Assembly: GCA_943138885.2 (NCBI GenBank) | Contig: OW964572.2 | Coordinates: forward strand, 1,741,001-1,805,000 | Direction: 5' to 3' | Origin: Tholera decimalis | Lineage: Eukaryota > Arthropoda > Insecta > Lepidoptera > Noctuidae | Length of the DNA: 64,000 nt | Notes under the pieces: generated by a model | Databases searched by the model: none | What the model saw: the letters and a program-made list of their open reading frames with translations, nothing else | What the model was told of the DNA's origin: nothing | Program-made: the position numbers and the translations under genes | Shown here: positions 8,482-17,999 of the stretch, one piece after another | Numbering within the stretch: position 1 is the stretch's first letter | Layout of the letters: each line of letters begins with the position of its first letter

Positions 8482-9233
8482 CTTTTTACCAAAAAATTAA
8501 ACCGACTCCCAAAAAACACTGCAAACTGAAAAATAACTTTAATTTCGGAAGTCGGTTTCTTTAGTTTTGTATTTTCGTTTTTGGCACCGACTTCCGAAAT
8601 TAAAGTTATTTTTCAGTTTGCAGTGTTTTTTGGGAGTCGGTTTAATTTTTTGGTAAAAAGTTTTTATTTCACTCTTTTTAGTTGGTTGATTTTTAATTTA
8701 CCTAGTTATCAGAGCCTAAATGTCAACTACTTATAAAATTTTACAAAATATTACTTTTCCCAATGCTGGGCCGTTAATTTTTGAGGAGTTCTCCTGGTAC
8801 TTCACCATCAGCTATACATCACCATATGCATTGTGACGAGCATAAAGTGCTTAATATCCATATTCAAGTAATCGAATCGCAATCCACGAAATACTTATTA
8901 TTGAGTAGATTCGGCGACTATCTGTGGTCTTCATCATCAGTTCCACTTCCCGAAATGGTACTTTTTGAGAGCAACTGCACAAGTTACTATAAGAAATAAC
9001 CAAAACGCCATAGGTGTGCCTATAATATTTGAAGAGTTCCCTCGATTTCTCCAGGATCCCATCATCAGATCCTGACTTGGTGACAAATGGTACCAATTTC
9101 GAAGTATACCCTATCAAACAAAAAAGAATTTTCCAAATCGGTTCAGCCGTCTTCGAGTACTCGGTGATCATAAATAAAAAAAAAATATACGCGTCGAATT
9201 GATAACCTCCTCTTTTGGTCGTTGGTTGAAAAA
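8482..9233 (-). mobile_element. Family A foldback-ended repeat, copy 2 (uninterrupted)
   Basis: Complete copy on the minus strand, starting on that strand at 'TTTTTCAACCAACGACC' near 9233. It shows the empty site 'CGAATCTACTCAATAATAAG' where copy 1 received its LINE. Its foldback end is 8482-8660, with arms 8482-8555 and 8587-8660 (74 bp) matching perfectly. Both arms carry 'CAAACTGAAAAAT' where both arms of copy 1 carry 'CAAAGTGAAAAAT'. Confidence 0.8.
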
Positions 9234-10660
9234 CCACTTGCACTCAATAATGCATTAAACGCTTCACTAATTTAAAATGACATTTGGTCTGTTATCCTTA
9301 AGCGTTTATGTGGTACGTCAATCTATTCTTAATGGTCTCTTATTTTGCCAATACAGAAGCAATTAAAGATAGTCACATAAAACACGTATTCATTATAAAC
9401 CAACAGAAAATATTTCACACATAACACTGTTATCAAAATCACATGACAAAAAGAAATAATAAGTATGTATATAAACTCAAATTCAGAAAATTGAAAAAGA
9501 GAAGTTTACTCAATAGTTTTGAAGATCAGTAGTAGTAGTAGATCAGTAGGCTGGGTAAACTAATAAATATTAAGTGTATCAACGTCACTAAGTCAATATT
9601 TATGCACAGTAAATATAAATTGTGCGTTAGGAGATATCACATAAATAAAACATTAATAGAGATTAATAGGTACTCTGCAAGAAAATATGTACGCTATTCT
9701 AATAGGTTATTTTAAGTCAAATTTGAAATTAGAACACAAGTCCTGGCCATTTACGATTTTTAATGATTTAGAAGAAGTTGTTCATAGGTTTTTTTTTTTT
9801 TATTTTTCGTTTTTAAATGTTCTTCTTTAAAACAAAATTACTTATTTCCAGTGTCCGACTAATTATAGAACACTGAGGGTTTGAAAGACTAGGGAGTTAC
9901 TGACTTTACTTAATAAAGTACAATGGATGATGACAAAAGTCGGTCAATTGTTTCGGGTTTCCGTGTTTGTGGCGTTTACAATAGTGCTGAAATATCGAAA
10001 ACTCAATTCACATTACAAAAGACGTTTTAAGTTCAATTAACACAAAATTAGTTGATTTATTTTTATGGAAAAAAGCAGACATCGCACCCTTCCTGGAAGA
10101 GTCGCGTAACTCAACTTGCGTCATATTTTTTTTTATTATTGCAAAAAATCGAGCGTACTCTAATACACCTTCTCACAAATTTTCATGAAGCTAGCGCCAA
10201 AAATAAGGGTACTGTCACAAAAAATGTGTATTTTTGCGACAAAAAATAAAATAGTTTTCCATTCTTATATAGATGTAAACATACATACATTTATTTATTT
10301 TACAAATTTCCCTGGGTATAAAGCCATAAACACACATACCCATAACTAACACGAAGAATTAACATAACTTTATAAAAGTAAATAAACATAGGCATTTGTT
10401 CTTGGATACTATTGCGAAGGCGTGTCTTGCAAGGCCACTTACTTACTTATTGCACGAAACTTGTTGCGGGATTGTTTTGCGTTACTATCGTTACGTAGTT
10501 TCTCCAAGCAGTTGTCATAAATACCTGACGCGTAGCTGCACTTACTTCTTTACTCTACGAAGAAAATAGTTTTATACAAATCGTAATAATGAACACTTGT
10601 TTTTCCATAGACATTAAGTGAAAGTTTTTGGTGTACCTGTACTTAAGTTATATTAGAACG
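9234..10660. other. Unassigned AT-rich stretch
   Basis: Over 1.4 kb with no convincing coding region or repeat pair. A (TAG)n-like run lies at about 9528-9545. A short frame at 10052-10249 has no domain and low-complexity composition. I see no TIRs or long hairpins. Confidence 0.4.
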
Positions 10661-10699
10661 ACAATCTAAGATCGGAAACCCTCAAAACTTACTTATACA

Positions 10700-10830
10700 C
10701 GCGTTAGATTTTAATACCAAAGTGTGGAACTGCGCTTGCGAGCGCGCGGTCGTGCGGCTGCGGGGGCGCGGGGGTGTCACGTCGACGCATTTGCATGCAT
10801 TCGTGCGTCAGCGCTATCGTGGTGTAGGTG
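10700..10830. other. GC- and CpG-rich island
   Basis: In an AT-rich setting, 10732-10795 is strongly GC- and CpG-rich ('GCGAGCGCGCGGTCGTGCGG', then 'GCGGGGGCGCGGGGGTGTCA'), followed by 'CGACGCATTTGCATGCATTC' containing an octamer-like ATTTGCAT. It could be a promoter fragment or part of a GC-rich repeat. No exon is evident next to it. Confidence 0.4.
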
Positions 10831-10842
10831 TATGTTGACTTA

Positions 10843-11016
10843 AGCCCGATTTACACTTCAACAAGTACAGTAGCGAGTTAACTTGCGTCATTGGCGGTTA
10901 AGTTGTTAATGTACTACTACTTAACTCGCTTTTGCCGTTCAAACTACAATAACAACTTAACTCGCCGATGATGCAAGTTAACTCGCTACTGTACTTGTTG
11001 AAGTGTAAATCGGGCT
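10843..11016. mobile_element. Hairpin MITE with 3-bp TTA duplication (PIF/Harbinger-like)
   Basis: Long terminal inverted repeats, about 65 bp each (10843-10907 and 10951-11016), with only a few mismatches; the ends read 'AGCCCGATTTACACTTCAAC'. The direct repeat TTA flanks both sides (10840-10842, 11017-11019). Size (174 bp), long TIRs and a TWA-type target fit a PIF/Harbinger MITE. The superfamily call rests mainly on the 3-bp TSD and is tentative. No coding sequence. Confidence 0.7.
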
Positions 11017-11019
11017 TTA

Positions 11020-11452
11020 GCGAATTAAAATTTTGGTAGCAATCGAGGATATAAAAACATCGTCCGCTGAGTGTGGTGGTAAGAAACCCACGGGTCAGGC
11101 GTATGCTTAATATGGACAGCATTAATTACGGTGAGTTGTTTCCCCTGCTATTTTCTACTAGAATACTTTTTACTAAGTTCCAATATAGGTACCTCCTAAA
11201 ATACATACCAGAACTTTACTGGAGATAACATCAATAATTAATTTGTTTTATTTTGTAAGGTTTCCACACGAGCAAACCGGACGTAAGTATGTTGTGGTTA
11301 CCTACTGTGTGATTTGTGATACTATTGACGTTGCATGACTTTTTTGCTCTTTTCTACTGTTTTCATTGAGTACGTAATTTACGCAGATTGCAGTTTGAAC
11401 ATTACTTATTATAGTTACAGATACCAAACCAGAGTCGGTAATCAATGCAGCG
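11020..11452. other. Unassigned stretch
   Basis: No repeat ends found. Short frames here lack recognisable motifs, though the frame reaching 11529 ends in 'FNSIKEKRKALKEAIA', which overlaps the start of the coding-like fragment below in another phase. Confidence 0.35.
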
Positions 11453-11835
11453 TTGTTGTTGCTGCCATATTTAGTGCCTTCAACAGTATCAAAGAAAAAA
11501 GGAAAGCTCTCAAGGAAGCCATCGCGTAGTGAAATCCGGGATGGATTTATATTGCAAATAGCTGGCGTTGATGATCTACAAACAGCAGTATCAAGTAAGA
11601 GAACGAAATTGGTGAAACTCGGACGAACATTTCAGCCCTTGATAATCTACACGGGTACAATTTGTGATATTTTAAAAATTTACGGCGTTGTTGGTCAGAC
11701 TATTTACAAAATAAATTCATTACTCCAGGGAGTGGATGTGGCATTTAAGATTATACATGCGACAGGAGCAGAATACTCTGACGAATCTCATCTCATTTGG
11801 CTGTTTATACAAAGAGCATTATATAACACTAGTAC
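11453..11835 (+). pseudogene. Fragment of a conserved uncharacterised protein, C-terminal part
   Basis: The open frame has coding character in 'RSEIRDGFILQIAGVDDLQT', 'LVKLGRTFQPLIIYTG', 'ICDILKIYGVVGQTIYKINS' and 'AVDVAFKIIHATGAEYSDES', ending 'HLIWLFIQRALYNT'. This pattern (a short query-like domain ending in a hydrophobic 'W-x-F-I-Q' helix) resembles the C-terminus of a widespread uncharacterised animal protein family that often sits downstream of C2H2 fingers and may be transposon-linked. I recognise it from memory only. The frame is then cut by a SINE-like repeat at 11836. The upstream part is missing or in other phases, so this is a relic. An exon of a live gene cannot be excluded. Confidence 0.4.
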
Positions 11836-12069
11836 TCTCGCGGGGCTTCGCTCCCGTGGATTCTATCACGATAAAAACATAACTCTCCTTTTTTGCAGTC
11901 GGGTAAAAAGTAGCCTATAACCTTCCTCAAGCTTCAAGCTACTTCCATACCAAATTTCATCCAAATCCACCCAGTACTTTCGAAGATTAGCGCGTTCAAG
12001 CAAACAAACAAACAAACAAACAAACAAACAAACTAACAAACTTTTCCGCTTTATAATATTAGTATAGAT
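11836..12069 (+). repeat. SINE-like repeat with RTE-type tail
   Basis: Starts 'CTCGCGGGGCTTCGCTCCCG', continues 'AGCCTATAACCTTCCTC', 'TTAGCGCGTTCAAGCAAACA', a (CAAA)n run at about 12000-12035, and ends 'GCTTTATAATATTAGTATAG'. The same family is at 22492-22736. Confidence 0.7.
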
Positions 12070-12134
12070 AAACACTAAATTTGATAAATCACTTAGTGTT
12101 ATTCATACCTTAATGGGTGATTTAAAGGATTAAA

Positions 12135-12335
12135 ATGTTAACTTTTGTGTGTAAGGCTCAATTTTCTAATACTAGATCTCTTTGTCACCATTTGCGTTCT
12201 CTGTGTTTTGCTGCCTTAGAAAAAACCGTGTTTCATTGCGGAGAAGAAGGATGTTTCCAGCATTTTCATTCTATAAAATCACTATCAAAGCAAATTAATA
12301 ATTTATGTCACAAAAGTGAATCTTCTTTCAGTTAG
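12135..12335 (+). pseudogene. Small reading frame with C2H2 zinc-finger-like motif
   Basis: 66-codon frame. 'FHCGEEGCFQHFHSIKSLSK' has Cys-x4-Cys followed by an aromatic and hydrophobic core and a late His ('INNLCH'), like one eroded C2H2 finger; an earlier 'CKAQFSNTRSLCHHL' resembles a second. Such fingers precede the protein type seen at 11453-11835, but here the order is reversed, which suggests separate relics or a rearrangement. Too short and decayed for a functional call. Confidence 0.3.
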
Positions 12336-12339
12336 TCGA

Positions 12340-12690
12340 CCATAAATTTGCAAAACTGTATGTAGTTTTCACTTTTAGGGAAGCATTGTTCTATAACCTT
12401 TTAAACACCAAAGATGCACATTGTCAAAAAATAAAAATTGTAATAAATAAGACCTTAAAATACTTGTATATACATAAATTAAGGCATAGTTGACCAAGAT
12501 ATTACCTTACCACTTTCAAGTCTAAACATATGTCTATAAGGTTTAAAGTGGAACACTTGGTCAACTATACATTTGCATAACTGTATGTAGTTTTAACTTC
12601 TAGGACAGAGAACATTGTTCTATAACCTCTAAACGCCATTGTGGTAACACTGTAAATTAATAAATAATTAAGACCTTAAAATACATGTTA
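12340..12690. repeat. Direct repeat pair flanking a small inverted repeat
   Basis: Two roughly 120-bp similar copies at about 12340-12463 and 12565-12688 share 'ACTGTATGTAGTTTT', 'CATTGTTCTATAACC' and 'AAGACCTTAAAATAC'. Between them 12486-12569 is bounded by 'ATAGTTGACCAAG' and its complement 'CTTGGTCAACTAT'. Confidence 0.65.
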
Positions 12691-12905
12691 TTTATTTACT
12701 AATCTATATAACGATTATTCCTTTGCGACCCAACGACGTAGGTACCTCAAAATAAGATGCGGTTAAAGGCTGTAATGCGTTTAACTAAAAAAAAAATTTT
12801 GTTTGCTAGTGATTTATTTAAATGTAATTGCATATAGTATTTTTGTTATTATCTGTGCGTTATTTATGTTTGGTTGTTTAAGTTTACATAAAAAAAAACT
12901 AATTA

Positions 12906-13048
12906 TGTAGCTTGTTATGTTACCTTGTTGAATCTGCATTATAGACTGGTTCTTTTTACAGTTATAGTCTGACCGCTTCACTCAGTCCTCAACTGTGAAT
13001 AGAACAAACCAATAATGCAGATTCAACAAGGTAACATAATAAGCTACA
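12906..13048. repeat. Inverted repeat (37-bp arms) at the edge of a CAACAAG-rich element
   Basis: Arms 12906-12942 and 13012-13048 are complementary with one mismatch ('TTACCTTGTTGAATCTGCAT' and its reverse). The words AACAAG, TTCAACAAG and AGCTTGTT link it to the tandem array at 14565-15044, so both are probably parts of one complex repeat. Confidence 0.75.
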
Positions 13049-13114
13049 AGTTGATAGAACAAGCACGTACTGTAACTACAACATGATAAAATGCATGCTG
13101 GAACAACAAGGCGA

Positions 13115-14563
13115 CTTGTGCGCCTGAACTGTCTCCAATCTTGACACGCCTGTTTCGCCTTTCGCTAGAGACTGGAAAGGTGCCGAAAGCATGGAAGCTG
13201 GCTAACGTACAGCCTGTACCCAAAAAGGGCAGTCGTGCTGACTCGGCCAACTACAGGCTTATTTCAGTCACGTCCATACTTTGTAAGAGTATGGAGCGTG
13301 TACCATTAATATATAATAAGTAGCGTATGCCATTCATACCTGTAGTGAGGCTATTGAGAAGCACGGGGAAGCACTTGCTGTTTCCCTTGACATTTCCAAG
13401 GCCTTTGACAGGATCTGGAACGATAACCTTATTGCTAAGCTTCCTTCCTTCGATTTACCCACTCAACTTTGCGTTTGCATTGAAGACTTCCTGAGAGATC
13501 GGTCCATTCGAGTGTTCATTGATGGCTGCTCGTCTGGCCAATTGGCAATTAATGCCGGGGTCCCTCTGGGGTCTGTTTTCTAAGCAACTTTATTTTTGCT
13601 GCATATTAACGATCTGCTGATTCCCGGTACCTTTGGGTATGCAGACGACAGCACAGTTTCTGAGAGATATATGCCTAGCGCGCGAGCTGGTGGATCACAG
13701 ATCCAGTCTCTGCGTGAGGACATGGTTGGGCGCTTGAAATTGTCCTTGAAGGCTGTCTCCGAATGGGGCGATGCCAACTTGGTCAAGTTTAATGCAGCTA
13801 AGACCCAGGCATGTCTCTTCTTCGCAAAAAGGAGTCAATTCAAACCAGCTCCTACTTTCCGGGGTGTAACCGTGCCGATAACCGACCGTATCGAGCTTCT
13901 GGGGGTAACACTAACTTCTACCCTCAATTTTGGCCCGTTTATCGAGACTAAGGCTCAACTAGCATCAAAAAGGTTGGGAATTCTAGCAAAGATGAGACGG
14001 TACTTCACACCCGAACAGTTGCTCAATCTCTATCAAGCCTAGGTTCGGTCGTGTATGGAGTACTGCTCTCATCTTTGGGATGGATTTGCCAAATACCAAC
14101 TGGACGCGCTTGAGTCTATCAAGAAGCGGGCTAAGAGACTCATTGGCAACGATGCACTGGTCGAGTCAAAGCTCCAGAGCCTTGAACATCGACGACGAGT
14201 TGCAAGTCTATCGGTTTTCTATCGAATAAATTTCGGGGAGTGCGCGATGGAATTACACAGTCTAATTCCGCCAAGCCCGTTCCATCATCGGACTACGAGA
14301 CAAACGGCGAAGCGCCATCGTTACATGGTGGACATCCCACCCATACGCACAAAGTCTTTTGGGAATACCTTCATTGTGCGTACGGCTAATGAGTGGAATT
14401 CCCTGCCGGAGTCTGTGTTTCCTGATAGCTATAACCTAGGAGTCTTTAAGTCAAGAGTGAATAGGTTACTTTTAGATAAGCGTGCTCTATCTTCAACCAC
14501 ATCATCACTTACCATCAGGTGAGATGGTGGTCAAACGCGAACCTATTTTATAATTAAAAAAAA
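13115..14563 (+). mobile_element. LINE-1f, 5'-truncated jockey/CR1-like retrotransposon
   Basis: Longest copy of the commonest LINE family in the window. Flanked by an imperfect 13-bp duplication (AACAACAAGGCGA at 13102-13114, AACAACGAGGCGA at 14564-14576). It starts inside the RT domain and ends after the family 3' end 'GTGAGATGGTGGTCAAACGC' with an A-rich tail. It landed inside the CAACAAG-rich tandem array. Confidence 0.8.
13123..14522 (+). pseudogene. Broken reverse transcriptase ORF2 of LINE-1f
   Basis: RT remnants appear in order across shifted frames. First 'LTRLFRLSLETGKVPKAWKL' with 'PVPKKGSRADSANYR' up to about 13310. Then a deletion. Then 'AVSLDISKAFDRIWND', a damaged 'GVPxGSV' block at about 13557-13580 (a frameshift creates an early TAA), 'FGYADDST' (catalytic YADD) at about 13634, and 'KFNAAKTQACLFFAK'. 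After a TAG at 14040-14042 comes the C-terminal region 'MEYCSHLWDGFAKYQ' through 'VRTANEWNSLPESVF' to the stop at about 14520. At least one deletion, one frameshift and one nonsense codon make it inactive. Related intact-frame C-termini occur at 23704-24397 and 42326-42652. Confidence 0.85.
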
Positions 14564-14564
14564 A

Positions 14565-15044
14565 ACAACGAGGCGAGCACGTTGGAACTATATGCCCAAC
14601 ACGTGGGAGTAACAAGATAAATTAACAAGCTGCTTGTAGATTCAAGAAGCTAGTCATATCACAACATGTCAAGCATGTTGAAACAACAAGGTGAGCATGT
14701 CGGACGTATATGCCCAACACGTAAGAGTAACAAGATAAACTAACAAGCTGCATGTAGATTCAACAAGCTTGTCATGTCACAACAACATGTCAAGCATGTG
14801 GAAACAACAAGGCGAGCATGTCAGAACTATCTGTCCAGCACGTAAGAGTAACAAGATAAACTAACAAGCTGCTTGTAAATTCAACAAAATAGTCATGTCA
14901 CAAAAACATGTCAAGCATGTTGAAACAACAAGGCGAGCATGTTGGAACTATATGCCCAACACGTAGAAGTAACAAGATAAATTAACAAGCTGCTTGAGAT
15001 TCAACAAGCTAGTCATGTCACAACAACGTGCTGAGCATGTTAAA
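14565..15044 (+). repeat. Tandem array of four units of about 120 bp
   Basis: Units begin at 14565, 14683, 14805 and 14925 (periods 118, 122 and 120). Each has 'ACAACAAGGCGAGCATGT', 'ATATGCCCAACACGTAAGAG', 'AACAAGATAAACTAACAAGC' and 'ATGTCAAGCATGTTG'. Copies differ by scattered substitutions. Short inverted words (CATGTC/GACATG, CAAGCTTG) recur in each unit. The array was cut by the LINE-1f insertion at its left edge. Confidence 0.85.
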
Positions 15045-15258
15045 TCTACTTGCTAAACTTGTAAAAACAATCGGAAAATGTTAACATAAATTCGACCTGA
15101 CGTAACGTAGAAATAACATAATACGTAGCTTGTAGAATCAATAAGTTACACTTTACAAGATCAAACTCGTAGTTTCAACCAAACAGCACGTAGGCGCTAT
15201 TTTAACCCGAAAACTTGTTGAAGCAACGTGAAATCTGGTTGTTTTTTTTTTCTCAGTG
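15045..15258 (+). repeat. Non-tandem tail of the CAACAAG element
   Basis: Continues the same vocabulary ('CTTGTAGAATCAATAAG', 'AACTTGTTGAAGCAACGTGA') and stops at a T run followed by 'CTCAGTGTAG', like the block at the start of the window. Confidence 0.45.
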
Positions 15259-16434
15259 TAGAGTCAAAATGTTTTAACATTAACAAAGGTAATTTTTTCT
15301 GTGTTTGAGTAATTGGTAGAAGATTTCCTTTTTTTTTACTTTTGAGCACTTCATTTTACATACTATAGGCTTCTACAGCACGTTTTTTCTTCGCACACAT
15401 ACAAACATAATTTAAATCGATTAGTATGATTGAAACGCAGCAATTTAACCTTTTTCTTTAATTATTATAAATCTATATAGTATTGACATACAATTTTTGT
15501 ACATGACAAGCTGTGAACAGTAAAATAGAAGTTTACGATGATACACTTCATTATTTGAATATTTTTTCCAATCAAAAACAAGTTTATTCAGAAGCTCCAG
15601 CAAAACGTAGATACTTTCACATGCATAAAGTATGTATTTCAGTTTACTTAAATGAATTTTTCGTGTAAAAACTACGTAATTGATACTTACACTTTCAGAC
15701 TAGCCTAAAATTGTAACATGCATAATGGAATAACTACACTTAACGCAGCCGATGCGGTACACCAAAGATCATAACAAAGCAATATTCATTTTTACACCGG
15801 CATCTTTTGTAACAGTTTCGGGGATTATTTAGGTAACCGTATAATTCAACCTTATCTCACAGTATACATAAAACAATGAAAAATCGGAAACTCTATCATT
15901 TCGCCGCTGCTAAATGCCATCTTTTGTTCTTTATACGGTACTCCTGGGATTTTTTTTAACAAAGTTGGACACTTTTTTTAAGCTCCTGAAAAGTTGTCCG
16001 AATTCACTTACCGCTTTCTTACAGGAAGGGTGCGACATGAAATATCACTATAGGTACGTACGCCATTCCAATAAAACCTGCTCTTTGAAATTCTTAAACA
16101 AATAACTTTTATGCAGCATGCGCGAAGCATCCCATACTTTAAATTCCAAATAAAAAATAATTTTGAGTGCACTTTTAAGTACTAGAGGCTTGTAAATAAT
16201 TTCTTATTTCGTCGTAACTAAACGTTCTAATTTGATCGCACCGACTCTCATAAGACGCTGCACTCATTTTTTATTTCGTACGTGCATAGAATATGAATAT
16301 ATTTAGCAAATAAAGTTGATTGCTAAGTTAGAATGCAAAGCAGAGTCTAGTTCGGCTGGAAAATTGGCTCTGCACGTTCCCACTCCTCATGTCATGCCAT
16401 TAGAATACCAGAAAATAACCATGATTGAATTGTT
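15259..16434. other. Unassigned AT-rich stretch
   Basis: No coding region longer than about 60 codons, no TIR, no tandem array. The frame at 15914-16105 has no recognisable domain. Confidence 0.4.
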
Positions 16435-16865
16435 TCATGACCATCTCACATGATAGTGATGATGTGGTCTAAGATGAAGCACGCCCACCTAGTATTAACC
16501 TATTCACTCTTGACTTAAAGACCTCCAGGTTATAGTTAATAAGAAACACAGAATATGGCAGGGAATCCGACTCCTGAGTTGTACGCATAACGTTTTGTGC
16601 GTATGGGTGGGATGTCCACCATGTAACGTGGCGCATTGCCGTTCGTCTTGTATTCCGATGATGGAACGGGCTTGGTGGAGTCAGATTGTGCAATTCCATC
16701 GCACAGTCGCCGAAATGTAATTGATAGAAAACCATAGGCTTGCAACACGTCGCCGATATTCAAAGCTGAAATACTTCGGATGGATGGTAGATGTCCAACA
16801 TGTATCATCGAACAACAAGACGAACGGCACAGCAATGCGCCATCGTCTTGTTTTCGATGAGAACA
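16435..16865 (-). pseudogene. LINE-1f C-terminal relic, rearranged
   Basis: Minus-strand remnant of the ORF2 C-terminus: 'FGDCAMELHNLTPPSPFHHR', then a shift, 'NYNLEVFKSRVNRLILG', and the family 3' end near 16440. The 5' side (16770-16865) repeats pieces of the 'TCATCGG...AGACGAACGGC' block out of order, showing local duplication or inversion. Several frameshifts. Confidence 0.75.
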
Positions 16866-16959
16866 ATGGATAGACTTTAAAAAAACGTATCGTTTGATCT
16901 GCTAATCTAAACTAAAGTTGTCGTAACTATGTTCAGGACGGCTTCCAGATGAACAATGC

Positions 16960-17345
16960 AATAAAGTAATATCTCCACAACCCAGTTACTGGGCATAGTG
17001 TCTGATGACAAGTTTTCTAGCTTCCCGAGTCAACGACGCGTCGTGTTCCATGCAAATGTTCTAACAACATACCGCGGCCTTGGAACTCAAGGGCAACAAC
17101 CAGGGTGAATTATTAGCTAGTAGAAATCTGGTGCTCTTACTCCTCCTGGAGAGAAAGGCCCTCCACTCAGAGTGGGACGAGTAATTTTATGATTTTCCCC
17201 CGAAAAAAAAAATATACAGGGTTACCATAACAGCAGCTGTCATAGATCTACAAATTACAACAGGAACCAAATACTTTACGTGCTTTTCGAGGCACGGAGG
17301 AGTCTCGGTATGATCACCCATCTACAATCTGACCTCGGTAAGAGT
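16960..17345 (+). repeat. Family J repeat split by a family F repeat
   Basis: Family J blocks lie on both sides: 'AACCCAGTTACTGGGC' at about 16980 and 'TTTACGTGCTTTTCGAGGCA' at about 17275-17294. Between them, about 17050-17215, is a family F copy ('GTTCTAACAACATACCGCGG', 'GATGATTTTCC'-like end). The intact J order can be read at 61060-61225. Confidence 0.55.
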
Positions 17346-17995
17346 TGATTAATTAATCTGTAAGATCAAGCCGTGGTTAATTACTTTGCAACGGGCTCTT
17401 CTTACATTTAAACAGAAACTATAACATTTATCAATAGGGTAGTTTTCTGTGTTATAAAATGATTATTTTATTTGGTCCGCTAGTTATATTTTCAAAAATG
17501 TTGTTCAAGTATTTTTTGCCTTTTCAAATCTTTATCAAGCTTCAAAATTCAGGAGGGAAGCTGCTGACGTCACAGAGTGCTAAAAAGTATAACCACAGAG
17601 CGTGACGTCACACGAAATTTCAACTCGCTGTGTCGTCTTCATTATTCAATTAAGTGAAAAAAAAAACACGTTTCTTGTTAACTTACTTGACGAGCTAAAT
17701 AAAATATTTTAGGATACTACCCTATTGCGTTTACGAATTAAGGCTGGCTGATCTTTGAATGTACATAATGATTTTAGTTTTTTAATGCAATCAGTTTAAA
17801 AATATTTTTTGGTTTGGTCTAAACTCCTGCCACTATAGTTTAAGGAAAATTTCATAGAACGTAATATGTTTTGAAATATGATTTCAGTGACCAGCAGTAC
17901 ATCAGAGAACACAGCTTGTATACTGCAATAGTATTACTTGGCTGAGAACATGTCTGAAGTAAGTAACCTAGAAGTTAACACCGTATAAAAATTAG
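17346..17995. other. Unassigned stretch
   Basis: AT-rich, no gene seen. It includes two 'GTGACGTCAC'-like words near 17565-17610 (TGACGTCA, the CRE consensus, occurs twice within about 40 bp), of unknown meaning. Confidence 0.35.
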
Positions 17996-17999
17996 GGTG

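Noticed and set aside
14565..15044. CRISPR array (repeats of regular spacing)
   Set aside because: Units are similar along their whole length, with no variable spacers, and the setting is an insect genome. It is an ordinary tandem repeat.
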